In this document: positions 44,408-52,930 of the stretch, piece after piece
How positions within the stretch are numbered: position 1 is the stretch's first letter
Layout: every line of letters begins with the position of its first letter
DNA from: DASQUK01 sp046726215
GTDB taxonomy: Bacteria; Actinomycetota; Acidimicrobiia; Acidimicrobiales; VFJN01
Assembly (NCBI GenBank): GCA_046726215.1
Contig: JBKPAA010000040.1
Coordinates: forward strand, 16,709-80,708
Reading direction: 5' to 3'
DNA: 64,000 nt
Position numbers and translations under genes: made by a program
The notes under the pieces: generated by a model
The model's input: the letters and a program-made list of their open reading frames with translations, nothing else
Told to the model about the DNA's origin: nothing
Databases searched by the model: none

Positions 44408-44631
44408 GGCTCCAGCTGGAGCGACGGGGAACCGGCGCGAACCGTCAGCGTGGCCGGCAGCCCGAGCAGGTCCATCGGGTCGGTGTCCCCGAGGTCGACC
44501 GTTCGCAACGACACGACCTCGCCCCGGGCCGGGCCGGAGACGATGGTGATCTCCACCCCGATCGAGCCGTCGTCGCCCCTCGAGGCGTCCACCACCAGCG
44601 CGTCGTAGGTGCCGTCGGGCAGAGGGTTCAT
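44404..44631 (-). CDS. Small protein of unknown function (75 residues)
   Basis: From ATG 44631. A small beta-rich protein reading GTYDALVVDASRGDD near the start and LRTVDLGDTDPMDLLGLPATL in the middle, quoted in parts. The coding bias is good and its stop overlaps that of the HIT gene. It resembles an OB-like or barrel domain but I recognise no family. No clear Shine-Dalgarno. Confidence 0.55.
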   Translation of the reverse strand: MNPLPDGTYDALVVDASRGDDGSIGVEITIVSGPARGEVVSLRTVDLGDTDPMDLLGLPATLTVRAGSPSLQLEP

Positions 44632-44704
44632 CGGAAGAGCGTGGCACCTCGGTTGCCGCCGGCGTCCAGCGCGCTCACCGCCGCCCGCGGCATGCTGGGG
44701 GGCG

Positions 44705-45265
44705 GTGACTGGCGCAGACACGACCGTCGGCAAGCTGCTCATCGCCGAACCGATGCTCGGCGACCCCAACTTCGAGCGCACCGTCGTCCTCATGATCGAG
44801 CACCGTCCGGAGGGGGCGCTCGGGGTCGTGCTCAACCGGCCCAGCGACCTGGAGGTCGGTGCGGTGCTCGAAGAGTGGGCCGACCTGGCGGCGGCCCCGT
44901 CCGTGCTCTACGTCGGCGGGCCCGTGGAGCCCAACGGCGTGCTGGCGCTGGGGCGTAGCCGTGGCGACCGGGTCGTTCCCGGGTGGTCACCCGTGGTGGG
45001 CGACGTGGGGACCGTCGACCTGCACCTCCAGCCCCAGGAGGTGTCGCCGGGGGTGGCCGGGATCCGGTTCTTCGTCGGCTACTCGGGATGGGGAGGTGGC
45101 CAGCTCGAAGCGGAGCTCGCCGAGGGCGCGTGGCTGGTCGTCGACGCCACCGCGGACGACGTGTTCGCACCCGATCCCGAGACCATGTGGCGGTCGGTCC
45201 TGCGTCGCCAGGGCGGCAAGGTCTCGATGTTGGCCGACTTCCCCGTACACCCGTCGCTGAACTGA
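44705..45265 (+). CDS. YqgE/AlgH family protein
   Basis: 186 residues from GTG 44705. The family opening GKLLIAEPMLGDPNFERTVVLM is split here as LLIAEPMLGDPNF and RTVVLMIEH, followed by GVVLNRPS, VGGPVEPN and the RFFVGYSGWGGGQLE segment with its Gly-rich loop. The molecular function of the family is unresolved. The gene is compactly convergent with the methyltransferase at 45266. Confidence 0.93.
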   Translation: MTGADTTVGKLLIAEPMLGDPNFERTVVLMIEHRPEGALGVVLNRPSDLEVGAVLEEWADLAAAPSVLYVGGPVEPNGVLALGRSRGDRVVPGWSPVVGDVGTVDLHLQPQEVSPGVAGIRFFVGYSGWGGGQLEAELAEGAWLVVDATADDVFAPDPETMWRSVLRRQGGKVSMLADFPVHPSLN

Positions 45266-46123
45266 CTACGCGGCCGCGGCGACGTTCAGGGTGCGCACGG
45301 CGGTGACCATGAGGTCGTCACGCCGGCGGATGTAGGCGGGGTCGTCGGGGTCGAGCAACCGGGCGATCGTTGCCCGATCGTCGGCATCCAGGCGGTCGCC
45401 GAGCTCGGTGTCTGCCGAGCTCAGGTGGCGCTCGGCTACCTGGCGGCCGAAGTCGTCCAGCGGCGGTGGCACCTCGGCGAGGAAGGAACGCGAGCGGACG
45501 TCGACCAGTCCCGCCCTCCTCAGCGCTTCCGGCCAGCCGTACGGCAGCGGTGGTCCGCGGAGCTCGTCGCGCATGTCGGCGAACCAACGGCTGCGCGCCT
45601 CGTCGAGCCGGGCCTCGAGGCCCACCCGCCCAAGGCCGATGTCGAAGGGCAGGCACCGCAGGGGGAGTCCACCCTCGATCAGCGCGAGCCGCCCACCGCG
45701 GCGCAGCAAGCCCGCCAGCGTGTCGATGGCCGCCTGCTGGTCCGGGAGGTGGTGGACCACCCCCGATGCCCACACCAGGTCGGCCGATCCGGCCTCGACC
45801 GGCAGTGCGTCCACCCCGGCCGCCAGCCAGCGGATATGGCCAGCGAGCCCGGCATCGGTGCCGCGGCGACGGGCGATGGCGAGGAGCCGGGGATCCCGAT
45901 CGAAAGCCGCCACCACGCCCGGCCCCAACGCCTCGGCGAAGGCGCAGGCGGCCCCGCCGGCCCCGCAGCCGACGTCGAGCACCAGCTGGGGCCGCGATCC
46001 CTCCCGTCCGGCCGGCCCCTCGACGAGCCACGCAACCGCCTCCGCCACCCAGGGGGCGTCGAAGCGGGCAGTGGTCTCAAGGTTGGTCAGCCACCACTCG
46101 GCGAGCCGCTGGTCGATGGTCAT
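45266..46123 (-). CDS. Class I SAM-dependent methyltransferase
   Basis: 285 residues. Motif I is LVLDVGCGAGGAACAFAEAL, quoted as LDVGCGAGG. The later VWASGVVHHLPDQQAA and GGRLALIEGG segments correspond to motifs II and III. It is the last gene after cofC and the PIG-L deacetylase, 9 bp beyond the latter, so probably co-transcribed. A methyl acceptor in mycothiol-like or sugar metabolism would fit the neighbour but is only a guess. Confidence 0.88.
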   Translation of the reverse strand: MTIDQRLAEWWLTNLETTARFDAPWVAEAVAWLVEGPAGREGSRPQLVLDVGCGAGGAACAFAEALGPGVVAAFDRDPRLLAIARRRGTDAGLAGHIRWLAAGVDALPVEAGSADLVWASGVVHHLPDQQAAIDTLAGLLRRGGRLALIEGGLPLRCLPFDIGLGRVGLEARLDEARSRWFADMRDELRGPPLPYGWPEALRRAGLVDVRSRSFLAEVPPPLDDFGRQVAERHLSSADTELGDRLDADDRATIARLLDPDDPAYIRRRDDLMVTAVRTLNVAAAA

Positions 46124-46132
46124 CGGTAGCCC

Positions 46133-46867
46133 CTAAAGGTCTGTGATCGCCTTGAACGCCTCACCGCGGGCGACGTGGGCGAGACTGCCGTGGGCCGCGA
46201 GCCGATCCCGCACCCGGGCACGGAAGGCGGCCAGCTGGGCCTCGCCCGCGGCGGATTCGGTCTCCACGAACATCGTCGAGCGCAGCTGGCTGCGGTGGGC
46301 CTCGAGCGCGGCCAGCTTGCGGGCCACGGATTCGTCGTCGACCTCCTCCACGTGGTCCGGTTCGTCCGCCTCGAACAGCAGCAGTGCCGCCGGGCGGTGA
46401 TGCTCGACGGACTGTTCGGGGAAGAAGTGGGGATCGCGGGCGGCGACGATGCCGTCCACGGTGAGGAACCCGGCGTGGCGGTGGTCCGGGTGGAGTCGGT
46501 AGCGCCTCCAGGGGTCGTGGCCCAGCACCACCTCGGGGCGCAGTCGCCGGATCCAGTAGGCGACATGCCCGCGCTGTCGCAGCCCCGACTCCAGCTCGCC
46601 GTCCGGCCATCGCAGGAACACCACCTCCCCGGTGGCACCCAGGGCCTTGGCGGCGTCGCGCTGCTCATCCTGCCGTTGGGCCACGAGCTCGGTGAGGTCC
46701 TGGCGGGGATCCCAGGTGCCCTTGGACCCGTCGGTGCACACGAGATGGTGGACGACGCAGCCGTCGGCGGCCCACTTCGCCAGGGTGGCGCCGCAGCCGA
46801 ATTCGATGTCGTCGGGGTGGGCGCCGATCCCCAGCGCGGTGGCGGGGGTCGGGAGGTTCAGGCCCAT
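46133..46867 (-). CDS. PIG-L family (LmbE-like) deacetylase
   Basis: 244 residues. The metal-binding motif AHPDDIEFGCG is near the start and the second site HPDHRHAG is in the middle, as in MshB (mycothiol synthesis) and other N-acetyl-sugar deacetylases. It overlaps the end of cofC by 10 bp. Substrate candidates are N-acetylglucosaminyl-inositol or a related amide; the sequence alone does not separate MshB from its relatives. Confidence 0.88.
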   Translation of the reverse strand: MGLNLPTPATALGIGAHPDDIEFGCGATLAKWAADGCVVHHLVCTDGSKGTWDPRQDLTELVAQRQDEQRDAAKALGATGEVVFLRWPDGELESGLRQRGHVAYWIRRLRPEVVLGHDPWRRYRLHPDHRHAGFLTVDGIVAARDPHFFPEQSVEHHRPAALLLFEADEPDHVEEVDDESVARKLAALEAHRSQLRSTMFVETESAAGEAQLAAFRARVRDRLAAHGSLAHVARGEAFKAITDL

Positions 46868-47490
46868 GCTTCCCGACGGCTCGGGACCTGCCCGATCGCG
46901 CTCGGGCGTGCGTCAGGGCCGGCCTCGCTCGGCCATGCGAGGTCCGCCGGCAGGTCGACGTCCCAGGCCAGGCGGTCGTCGCGCACGATGCGTGCGGGCA
47001 GGTCGCGCTGCTTGGCCTCCGTGCGGTGGCGAGCAAACGAGCCGGCGCCGTACGAGAACCGAAAACTCACGTCGGTCGGTAGCGCCAGCACGTTGGTGCC
47101 GTCGAACCGGCGGTCGGGCACCAGGGTCACCCCCGGGAACTCCGCCAGCCAGTCGAGCCTCGTCGCCAAGGGCAGGTCCGCGTGGGCCACCACCGCCATC
47201 GGCACCCCGTCGACGCCGAGCGCCGCCACCCCGTCGGCAACTGCGCCGTTGAGCCCCCGCCCCGGACACCAAACCACGCGGGCGCCGGCTGCCTCCGCCC
47301 AGCGTCGCACGTCGTCGTCGTCGCACACGACGATCGTGGGGAGCGGAGCGGCGGCCGCCAGCACGACCTCGGCCATGCGCCGAGCCAGGTCGGCTCGCTC
47401 GGCCGGATCGAGCGCCCCCGCCAAGCGCACCTTGGCGGCGGTGAAGGCCTTGACCGGAACGACCACGGCCGCCGACGTTGTCGACGTCAC
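46858..47490 (-). CDS. cofC: 2-phospho-L-lactate guanylyltransferase CofC (F420 biosynthesis)
   Basis: 210 residues from GTG 47490. CofC activates 2-phospholactate (or phosphoenolpyruvate in actinobacteria, where the homologue is FbiD) with GTP for F420 synthesis. Motifs: VVVPVKAFTAAKVRL at the N-terminus, VAHADLPL, PDRRFDGTNVLAL and SYGAGSFARH. It supports the F420-dependent oxidoreductases predicted in the window. A TACGCT box lies 7 nt before the GTG. Confidence 0.9.
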   Translation of the reverse strand: MTSTTSAAVVVPVKAFTAAKVRLAGALDPAERADLARRMAEVVLAAAAPLPTIVVCDDDDVRRWAEAAGARVVWCPGRGLNGAVADGVAALGVDGVPMAVVAHADLPLATRLDWLAEFPGVTLVPDRRFDGTNVLALPTDVSFRFSYGAGSFARHRTEAKQRDLPARIVRDDRLAWDVDLPADLAWPSEAGPDARPSAIGQVPSRREAWA

Positions 47491-47497
47491 GCGCGGC

Positions 47498-47503
47498 AGC
47501 GTA
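47498..47503 (-). promoter_or_regulatory. -10-like box TACGCT, leaderless start of cofC
   Basis: TACGCT on the minus strand ends 7 nt before GTG 47490. Confidence 0.5.
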
Positions 47504-47541
47504 TCCGGGGAGTCCCGAGCGCCCCTCCCCGCCCACGGCAC

Positions 47542-47547
47542 TACCTT
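47542..47547 (+). promoter_or_regulatory. -10-like box TACCTT, leaderless start of gpsA
   Basis: TACCTT ends 7 nt before ATG 47555. Confidence 0.5.
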
Positions 47548-47554
47548 GACCGGC

Positions 47555-48559
47555 ATGCCGATCCGAGTGACCGTCGTGGGCGCCGGATCGTGGGGAACCA
47601 CGGTTGCGGCGCTCGCCACGAGCAACGCGCCCACCATCCTCTGGTCGCGCCGTCCCGAGCTGGCGGACCAGATCAACAAGGTACACCGGAACGGCGACTA
47701 CCTGCCCGACAACCCCTTGCCCGACGAGCTGCGGTCCACCTCGTCGCTGGAGGAGGCGGTCTGCGACGCCGACGTGCTGGTCATGGGCGTGCCCTCCCAC
47801 GGCATGCGCTCGACGCTGCAGGCGCTGGCTCCCTGCCTGCGGCCCTGGGTGCCGGTGGTGAGCCTGGCCAAGGGGCTCGAGGAGGGCACCCACCTACGGA
47901 TGACCGAGGTCATCGCCGCCGAGCTGCCCGGCCATCCCACCGGCGTGCTCACCGGCCCCAACCTGGCGCGGGAGATCATGGCCGGCCAGGCCGCCGCCAC
48001 GGTGGTGGCGTTCTCCGACAACCACATCGCCATCGAGCTGCAGCGCATATTCGCCGGAGAGCTGTTCCGCGTCTACACCAACGCCGACGTGGTGGGGTGC
48101 GAGGTCGCCGGTGCCCTCAAGAACGTGATGGCGATCGCGTCGGGCATGGCTGACGGGCTCGGCGCCGGCGACAACACCCGCGCCGCTGTAATCACCCGGG
48201 GCCTCGCCGAGATGTCGCGGCTGGGCCAGGCGATGGGTGGCGAGCTGCTCACCTTCTCCGGGCTGGCGGGCATGGGCGACCTGGTCGCCACGTGCATCTC
48301 CCAGCAGAGCCGCAACCGATATGTCGGTGAGCAACTGGGACGCGGGCGAACGAGGGACGAGATCGTGGCGGAGATGCGGATGGTGGCCGAGGGCATCAAG
48401 ACGTCGTCCGTCGTCGTCGCCCTCGGGGAGCGGCTCGGCGTGGAGATGCCCATCGCCGAGGAGGTGTTCCACGTGATCCACCGCGGGCGTCCCGCCGCTG
48501 AGGCCTACCGGGGCCTCTTGCGGCGCGCGGCCCGCTCCGAGCGCCACGGCATGGACTAG
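47555..48559 (+). CDS. gpsA: Glycerol-3-phosphate dehydrogenase [NAD(P)+]
   Basis: 334 residues. A Rossmann motif VVGAGSWGTTVA, the PSHGMR segment, GVLTGPNLAREI, the catalytic-lysine region GALKNVMAIASGMADGLG (given as ALKNVMAIASG), and the substrate loop GLAGMGDLVATC show a complete enzyme. It makes sn-glycerol 3-phosphate for phospholipids. It is followed after 6 bp by a predicted glycosidase, an unusual pairing. Confidence 0.96.
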   Translation: MPIRVTVVGAGSWGTTVAALATSNAPTILWSRRPELADQINKVHRNGDYLPDNPLPDELRSTSSLEEAVCDADVLVMGVPSHGMRSTLQALAPCLRPWVPVVSLAKGLEEGTHLRMTEVIAAELPGHPTGVLTGPNLAREIMAGQAAATVVAFSDNHIAIELQRIFAGELFRVYTNADVVGCEVAGALKNVMAIASGMADGLGAGDNTRAAVITRGLAEMSRLGQAMGGELLTFSGLAGMGDLVATCISQQSRNRYVGEQLGRGRTRDEIVAEMRMVAEGIKTSSVVVALGERLGVEMPIAEEVFHVIHRGRPAAEAYRGLLRRAARSERHGMD

Positions 48560-48565
48560 CGCTTC

Positions 48566-50983
48566 ATGAGTGCCCGTGCCTTTGTGCTGCGCCGGTTGAT
48601 GGGGCGCCTGCGGATCACCGACGACGTGGTCCGGCACCTGACCACCTTCCAGCGCCTGGGTGAGACCGTCGAGGTCGAGCTGCCCGGTGAGCTGATGCCG
48701 GTCGGGGCCCGCACCGTGTTCCGGGCCCTGCGCACCCGGGGTGCCGCCCAGATCGGCCCCGACTGGGTCTGGCCCTACTGGCTCGAGCGCCAGCTCGACC
48801 CGGGTTCGCCGGCATTCGTGCCCCGTGGCCACCTGCCGTTCCTCACCAACATGACCCTCCGCAACTGGACGGCAGTGGGCAACCTCGACTCGCCGTGGGA
48901 GGCCATCGTCGATCCGCGGGGACTGGTCACCCCCTGGTTCGACGGCTGGTCGCTGGACTGGTGGGTGGGGGCCGATGACCGCTGGCACCTGCCGTCACGG
49001 GAGGTCAACGTGCGCCAGCGACTGGTGGGTGACTCGCCGGTGGTGGAAACGGCGATGCGGGTGCCCGGCGGCGATGTCGTCGAACGGGTCTATGCGGTGC
49101 GGCGCAGCTCGACGGAGGGGGGCGGCGAGCTGGTGGTCGCCGAGGTCGAGAACTCCTCCAAGGTGCCGGTCGCGGTGGCGCTGGCCGTCCGGCCCTACAA
49201 CCCCGAGGGCCTGTCGGTGATCGAACGGTTGGGCCTTCACGACGGCACGACCGTGACGGTGGACGGACGCGTCGCCATGCTCCTGCCGAAACCGCCGGCC
49301 CGGGTGGCCGCCTCCACGTTCCACGACGGCGACTCGGCCGGAACCGTGCTGTCGGGCGCCGCCGGCGAGCGCTGGCCGGGTACGGTGCGCGATCCCGCGG
49401 GCCTGGCACAGGCGGCCTTCGTATACCCCCTGCCCCACGCTGCCACCCTGCGGGCCGCGATTCCCCTCGTGCCCGAACGCCGCACCCGGCGCCGGGGGGA
49501 GGCGCGCCGGCGAGTCGCAGATGCGGCGGCGTTTCCCAGGGCGTTGCCGCCTGCCGACGCCGTGGCCCGGGGCTGGCAGTCCCAGGGCGCACGGGGGCTC
49601 CGCCTGGTGCTTCCCGACGAACGGCTGGCCTCGGCCGTCGACGCCAACCGGCGGTTCCTGCTGCTGCTCCATGACGGCGACGAGATCACGCCCGGCCCGT
49701 CGACCTACCACCGGTTCTGGTTCCGCGACGCCGCCTACCTGCTGGCGGCCCTCGACCACTACGGGTACCACGACGAGGTCGCCCGTGTGCTGCGCTCGTA
49801 CCCAGGGCGCCAGCACTCGGACGGCTTCTTCTTCAGCCAGCGCAAGGAGTGGGACGCCAACGGCGCCGCCCTCCACGCGCTGGTCCAGCACTGGCGCGTG
49901 ACCCGGGACGCGGCGCTCGTCGATTCCATCGTGGGATCGATCGCCAAGGGCGTCCATTGGATCGACCGCAAGCGCCACGCCCGCAAGGCCAAGCGGAACG
50001 ACCCCGCGTTGCGGGGGCTGTTTCCCGCCGGCGTGTCGGCGGAGCACCTGGGCCCGTTCGACTACTTCTTCTGGGACGACTTCTGGGGCGTCGCCGGTCT
50101 CCGCGCGGGTGCCGAGCTGCTGCGGGCAGTGGATCAACACGACGCCGCCGTCGAGGCCGACCGGTTCGCCGCCGCCATGTGGGACGACGTCGAGCGCTCG
50201 CTGGGGCTGACCGCGGAGCGGCTCGGTACAACCGCCATTCCGGCGGGACCTCGGCGTCGTCTCGATTCCGGCGCCATCGGGTCGCTGGTGGCATGCACGC
50301 CGCTCGACCTCCTGGCTCCCGACGATCCCCGGATCGCCGCAACCGCCGACGTCATCCGCCAGCGGTTCACGTTCGACCCGCCGCGGGCCGTGGACACGTC
50401 GATCGACGCGTCCACGGACGGCGGTCTGGCGTTCTTCCAGGGGATCAGCCACACCGGGCTTGGCACCTACCTGACGTTGCAGTTGGCGGCCGTCGAACTC
50501 CGGGCCGGGGACCGCCGCTGCCTCGATCGCCTCGCATGGATGCTCGACGCCGCCACCCCCACGTGGACCTGGCCCGAGGCGATCCACCCCCGCCTCGAGG
50601 GTGGCTGCATGGGCGACGGCCACCATGGATGGGCCGCCGCCGAGATGCTGACCTTCGTGCGTGACCTGCTGGTCCGCGACGTTCCCGACGGGGTGGTGCT
50701 CGCGTCGCTGGTCCCCGCCGCCTGGTACGGCCGAGGCTGGGAGGTGCACGACGCACCGACCGCGGCCGGCCACATCTCCTACGCGGTCCGCTGGCACGGC
50801 GACCGAGCGGCGCTGCTCTGGGAGGTCAAGCCCCATCCGGGGGTCGAGCGGGTCACGCTGAGTGCCCCCGGGCTCGACCCGTCGTGGTCGACCGTGGCGC
50901 GCCACGGCGAGGCGCTCCTCGGGCCGGTGGCGGCGCCGCCGGGGCCGTCGGCAGCTGCGGGCGCGGCCGTCGGGCGCCGCTAG
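48566..50983 (+). CDS. Predicted six-hairpin glycosidase-like protein
   Basis: 805 residues. The N-terminal ~330 residues are beta-rich. Residues ~350-720 look like an (alpha/alpha)6-barrel domain: HRFWFRDAAYLLAALDHYGY, then FSQRKEWDANGAALHALVQHW and FFWDDFWGVAGLRAGAELL, quoted in parts, with acidic residues in the right places for glycan hydrolysis. It resembles amylo-alpha-1,6-glucosidase or GH15-type proteins, but I cannot assign a family with certainty. No signal peptide is visible, so it is probably cytoplasmic. It is coupled to gpsA. Confidence 0.65.
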   Translation: MSARAFVLRRLMGRLRITDDVVRHLTTFQRLGETVEVELPGELMPVGARTVFRALRTRGAAQIGPDWVWPYWLERQLDPGSPAFVPRGHLPFLTNMTLRNWTAVGNLDSPWEAIVDPRGLVTPWFDGWSLDWWVGADDRWHLPSREVNVRQRLVGDSPVVETAMRVPGGDVVERVYAVRRSSTEGGGELVVAEVENSSKVPVAVALAVRPYNPEGLSVIERLGLHDGTTVTVDGRVAMLLPKPPARVAASTFHDGDSAGTVLSGAAGERWPGTVRDPAGLAQAAFVYPLPHAATLRAAIPLVPERRTRRRGEARRRVADAAAFPRALPPADAVARGWQSQGARGLRLVLPDERLASAVDANRRFLLLLHDGDEITPGPSTYHRFWFRDAAYLLAALDHYGYHDEVARVLRSYPGRQHSDGFFFSQRKEWDANGAALHALVQHWRVTRDAALVDSIVGSIAKGVHWIDRKRHARKAKRNDPALRGLFPAGVSAEHLGPFDYFFWDDFWGVAGLRAGAELLRAVDQHDAAVEADRFAAAMWDDVERSLGLTAERLGTTAIPAGPRRRLDSGAIGSLVACTPLDLLAPDDPRIAATADVIRQRFTFDPPRAVDTSIDASTDGGLAFFQGISHTGLGTYLTLQLAAVELRAGDRRCLDRLAWMLDAATPTWTWPEAIHPRLEGGCMGDGHHGWAAAEMLTFVRDLLVRDVPDGVVLASLVPAAWYGRGWEVHDAPTAAGHISYAVRWHGDRAALLWEVKPHPGVERVTLSAPGLDPSWSTVARHGEALLGPVAAPPGPSAAAGAAVGRR

Positions 50984-50992
50984 GGGAATCGA

Positions 50993-51733
50993 TTAGGCGA
51001 GGCGGCACAGGATCGGCATGGATCCCGTGCGGTTCTCGTTCATGTTCGCCTGCACGAACGACCGGAAGCTCGGTTTGGTGAACATGCGCAGGGCGAGCCC
51101 GGGCACGCCGTAGTCCCAGCGTGCATGGTTCACGAAGGCGTACTCACTCTCGCCGATGGGCTGGAGCAGCGTCGAGTTGTCGATCGCGGTCTCGGTCATG
51201 AACCATCCGGCGAGGTGATCCCACAACTTCAGGGCGAGGTCGACGTCGTCGGCCACGAAGTAGTTGAACAGGAACAACCCCGGACGTGTCTTGTCGACGT
51301 CGGCGATGCACTTGGCGCAGCGGGCCGGGATCGCGTCAACCCGGGTGGCCTCGGTTTCGAACTCCTTGCGCAGCTGCGTGTAGGACTCGGTGGCCGGGAG
51401 CGTGTCCAGCTCGGCGGGCGTGGTGGTCTCCACCAGCACGATCACGTCGTACCTCGCGGGGTGCTCGAGCTCGCGGGCATAGCCGGTCGGCGGTGCCGCC
51501 AGCACGGTCCGGTAGACGGTGGCGCGTTCGACGGCATCGACCTGGGCCAGTTCGGCCGCCGCCGACTTGAGCCGACCGAGCAGTGCGGTCCTCCTGTCGG
51601 ACGACGCGGGGAACGGCCGGGGCCCGCTCGGCGGTTCGACGTCCGCCGATAGGAGCAGGTAGCCGAAGCCGGGCGGCTCGACGAGCGTTGCCGGGCGGTA
51701 CTTCGGCTTGGCGTTGACGATGGTGGGATCCAT
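50993..51733 (-). CDS. Protein of unknown function (246 residues)
   Basis: From ATG 51733 with a strong AGAAGGGAGG site upstream. It is a soluble alpha/beta protein. Landmarks are FGYLLLSADVEPP, ARYDVIVLVETTTPAELD and FLFNYFVADDVDLALKLWDHLAGWF, quoted in parts. The ferredoxin-like pattern could suggest a dimeric alpha-beta barrel, but no family is recognised. It is convergent with the glycosidase gene and divergent from the XRE regulator. Confidence 0.7.
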   Translation of the reverse strand: MDPTIVNAKPKYRPATLVEPPGFGYLLLSADVEPPSGPRPFPASSDRRTALLGRLKSAAAELAQVDAVERATVYRTVLAAPPTGYARELEHPARYDVIVLVETTTPAELDTLPATESYTQLRKEFETEATRVDAIPARCAKCIADVDKTRPGLFLFNYFVADDVDLALKLWDHLAGWFMTETAIDNSTLLQPIGESEYAFVNHARWDYGVPGLALRMFTKPSFRSFVQANMNENRTGSMPILCRLA

Positions 51734-51823
51734 GGGTCCCTCCCTTCTGGACGGACATCGGCGCGGTTACCCACCGTTCGGCCCGCCGAAACGATCCCGT
51801 TGCCCGCACCCTGATGAACGCCA

Positions 51824-51829
51824 TATCGT
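51824..51829 (+). promoter_or_regulatory. -10-like box TATCGT, leaderless start of the XRE gene
   Basis: TATCGT ends 7 nt before ATG 51837. ATCGTTT (51825-51831), overlapping the box, is the inverted copy of AAACGAT at 51789-51795, a possible operator pair about 36 bp apart. Confidence 0.5.
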
Positions 51830-51836
51830 TTGAGTG

Positions 51837-52169
51837 ATGCCAACAATGAGATCTCGTGGGGGCGATCCTGGGTACGGGCTTCCCGTGTTCCCCGGCTTTC
51901 GCGAGATCGCGGAGAGCCGGCGCCGCCTGCTGGGCGACCTCGTGAGCCGGCGGCGGTCGCTGGGGCTGTCCCAGACCGAGGTCGCGGCCCGCATGGGAAC
52001 GTCTCAGTCGGCCGTGGCCCGCCTCGAGGCGTTGGCCGGCGACGTCCGGCTGTCGACGCTCGAGCGTTACGCCGAGGCCGTTGGCCACATGCTGCGCTGG
52101 TCCCTCGAGCCGGCCGCCGACCTGACGCGACGCGACCGGGTGGGCGACGGCAAGGTGCGCCGCCGGTGA
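51837..52169 (+). CDS. XRE-family helix-turn-helix regulator
   Basis: 110 residues from ATG 51837 (GTG 51834 is also possible). The Cro/C1-type helix-turn-helix is clear at ~35-85: RRSLGLSQTEVAARMGTSQSAVARLE. It lies upstream of a ClpP-like gene with which its stop overlaps (GTGA), so they form a two-gene unit. It probably controls this unit through the inverted repeat over its promoter. Confidence 0.88.
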   Translation: MPTMRSRGGDPGYGLPVFPGFREIAESRRRLLGDLVSRRRSLGLSQTEVAARMGTSQSAVARLEALAGDVRLSTLERYAEAVGHMLRWSLEPAADLTRRDRVGDGKVRRR

Positions 52170-52852
52170 GCGCCGCAGGCCTGCCGCCGGGGTGGCTGCC
52201 GCCGGACCGCCCGCCCGAGGTGCCAGTGCCGCCCGATATCCCCCGCCGCGAGCCGGGCTGGCGGCCGGCGTACCCGCCGGTGCCCCAGGTCCCGATCCCC
52301 GACGAACGATCGGCGCTCGGCGACTTCGCGTCGACCGTCTTCACCGAACTGCTCGAGCGGCGCATCGTGTTCGTTCGCGACCGGCTCGACCACGACACCG
52401 CCACGCTTGTGACCGCGCAGCTCATGACGCTCGACGCCGCCGACACCACGCCGGTCACACTGGTGGTCAACAGCCGCGGCGGACCGGCCGACGCCGCGGT
52501 GGGTGTCCTCGACACCATCGACCTGCTGGGGTGTGCTGTCGACACCAGCTGCGTGGGGCGGGCCGAGGGGACCGCGGCGGTGCTGGTCGCCGCCGGCACC
52601 GGGCGCCGCCGCTGCGGTCCCGGGGCCACCTTCCGGCTACGCCTGCCCGACCTGGAGGCCGCGGGCCCTGCCGACCGGCTGCGGCGGGAGGTCGAGGAAG
52701 CGACGCGTGTCCAGGGGGCGATCGTGGACCGGCTCGCCGCCATCACGGGGCAGTCGCGGGCGCTGGTCGCCAGGGACGTGGAGCGCGGCCGCCTGCTGAC
52801 CGCCGACGAGGCGGTCGCCTACGGGCTCGTCGACGAGGTGTCGGCTGGCTGA
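52166..52852 (+). CDS. ClpP-fold protein without the Ser-His-Asp triad (ClpR-like)
   Basis: 228 residues, GTG overlapping the XRE stop. A Pro-rich N-terminal extension (~1-45) precedes the crotonase/ClpP fold. Aligned by eye with ClpP, the nucleophile serine (GQAAS in ClpP) is G135 in VGRAEGT, the histidine (MIHQP) is R159 in FRLRLPD, and the aspartate (ERDRF) is G208 in VERGRLL. All three catalytic residues are therefore absent while the oxyanion and hydrophobic framework (VNSRGG, AVAYGLVDEV) remain. A non-catalytic ring subunit or scaffold is inferred. Confidence 0.8.
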   Translation: MSAAGLPPGWLPPDRPPEVPVPPDIPRREPGWRPAYPPVPQVPIPDERSALGDFASTVFTELLERRIVFVRDRLDHDTATLVTAQLMTLDAADTTPVTLVVNSRGGPADAAVGVLDTIDLLGCAVDTSCVGRAEGTAAVLVAAGTGRRRCGPGATFRLRLPDLEAAGPADRLRREVEEATRVQGAIVDRLAAITGQSRALVARDVERGRLLTADEAVAYGLVDEVSAG

Positions 52853-52930
52853 TCGGCGTCAGGCGCCCGCTCCGTCCGCCATCGCCTGAGGGTGGCTACA
52901 CGTGCCCGGTTACGGGGCACGATTGCGGGC

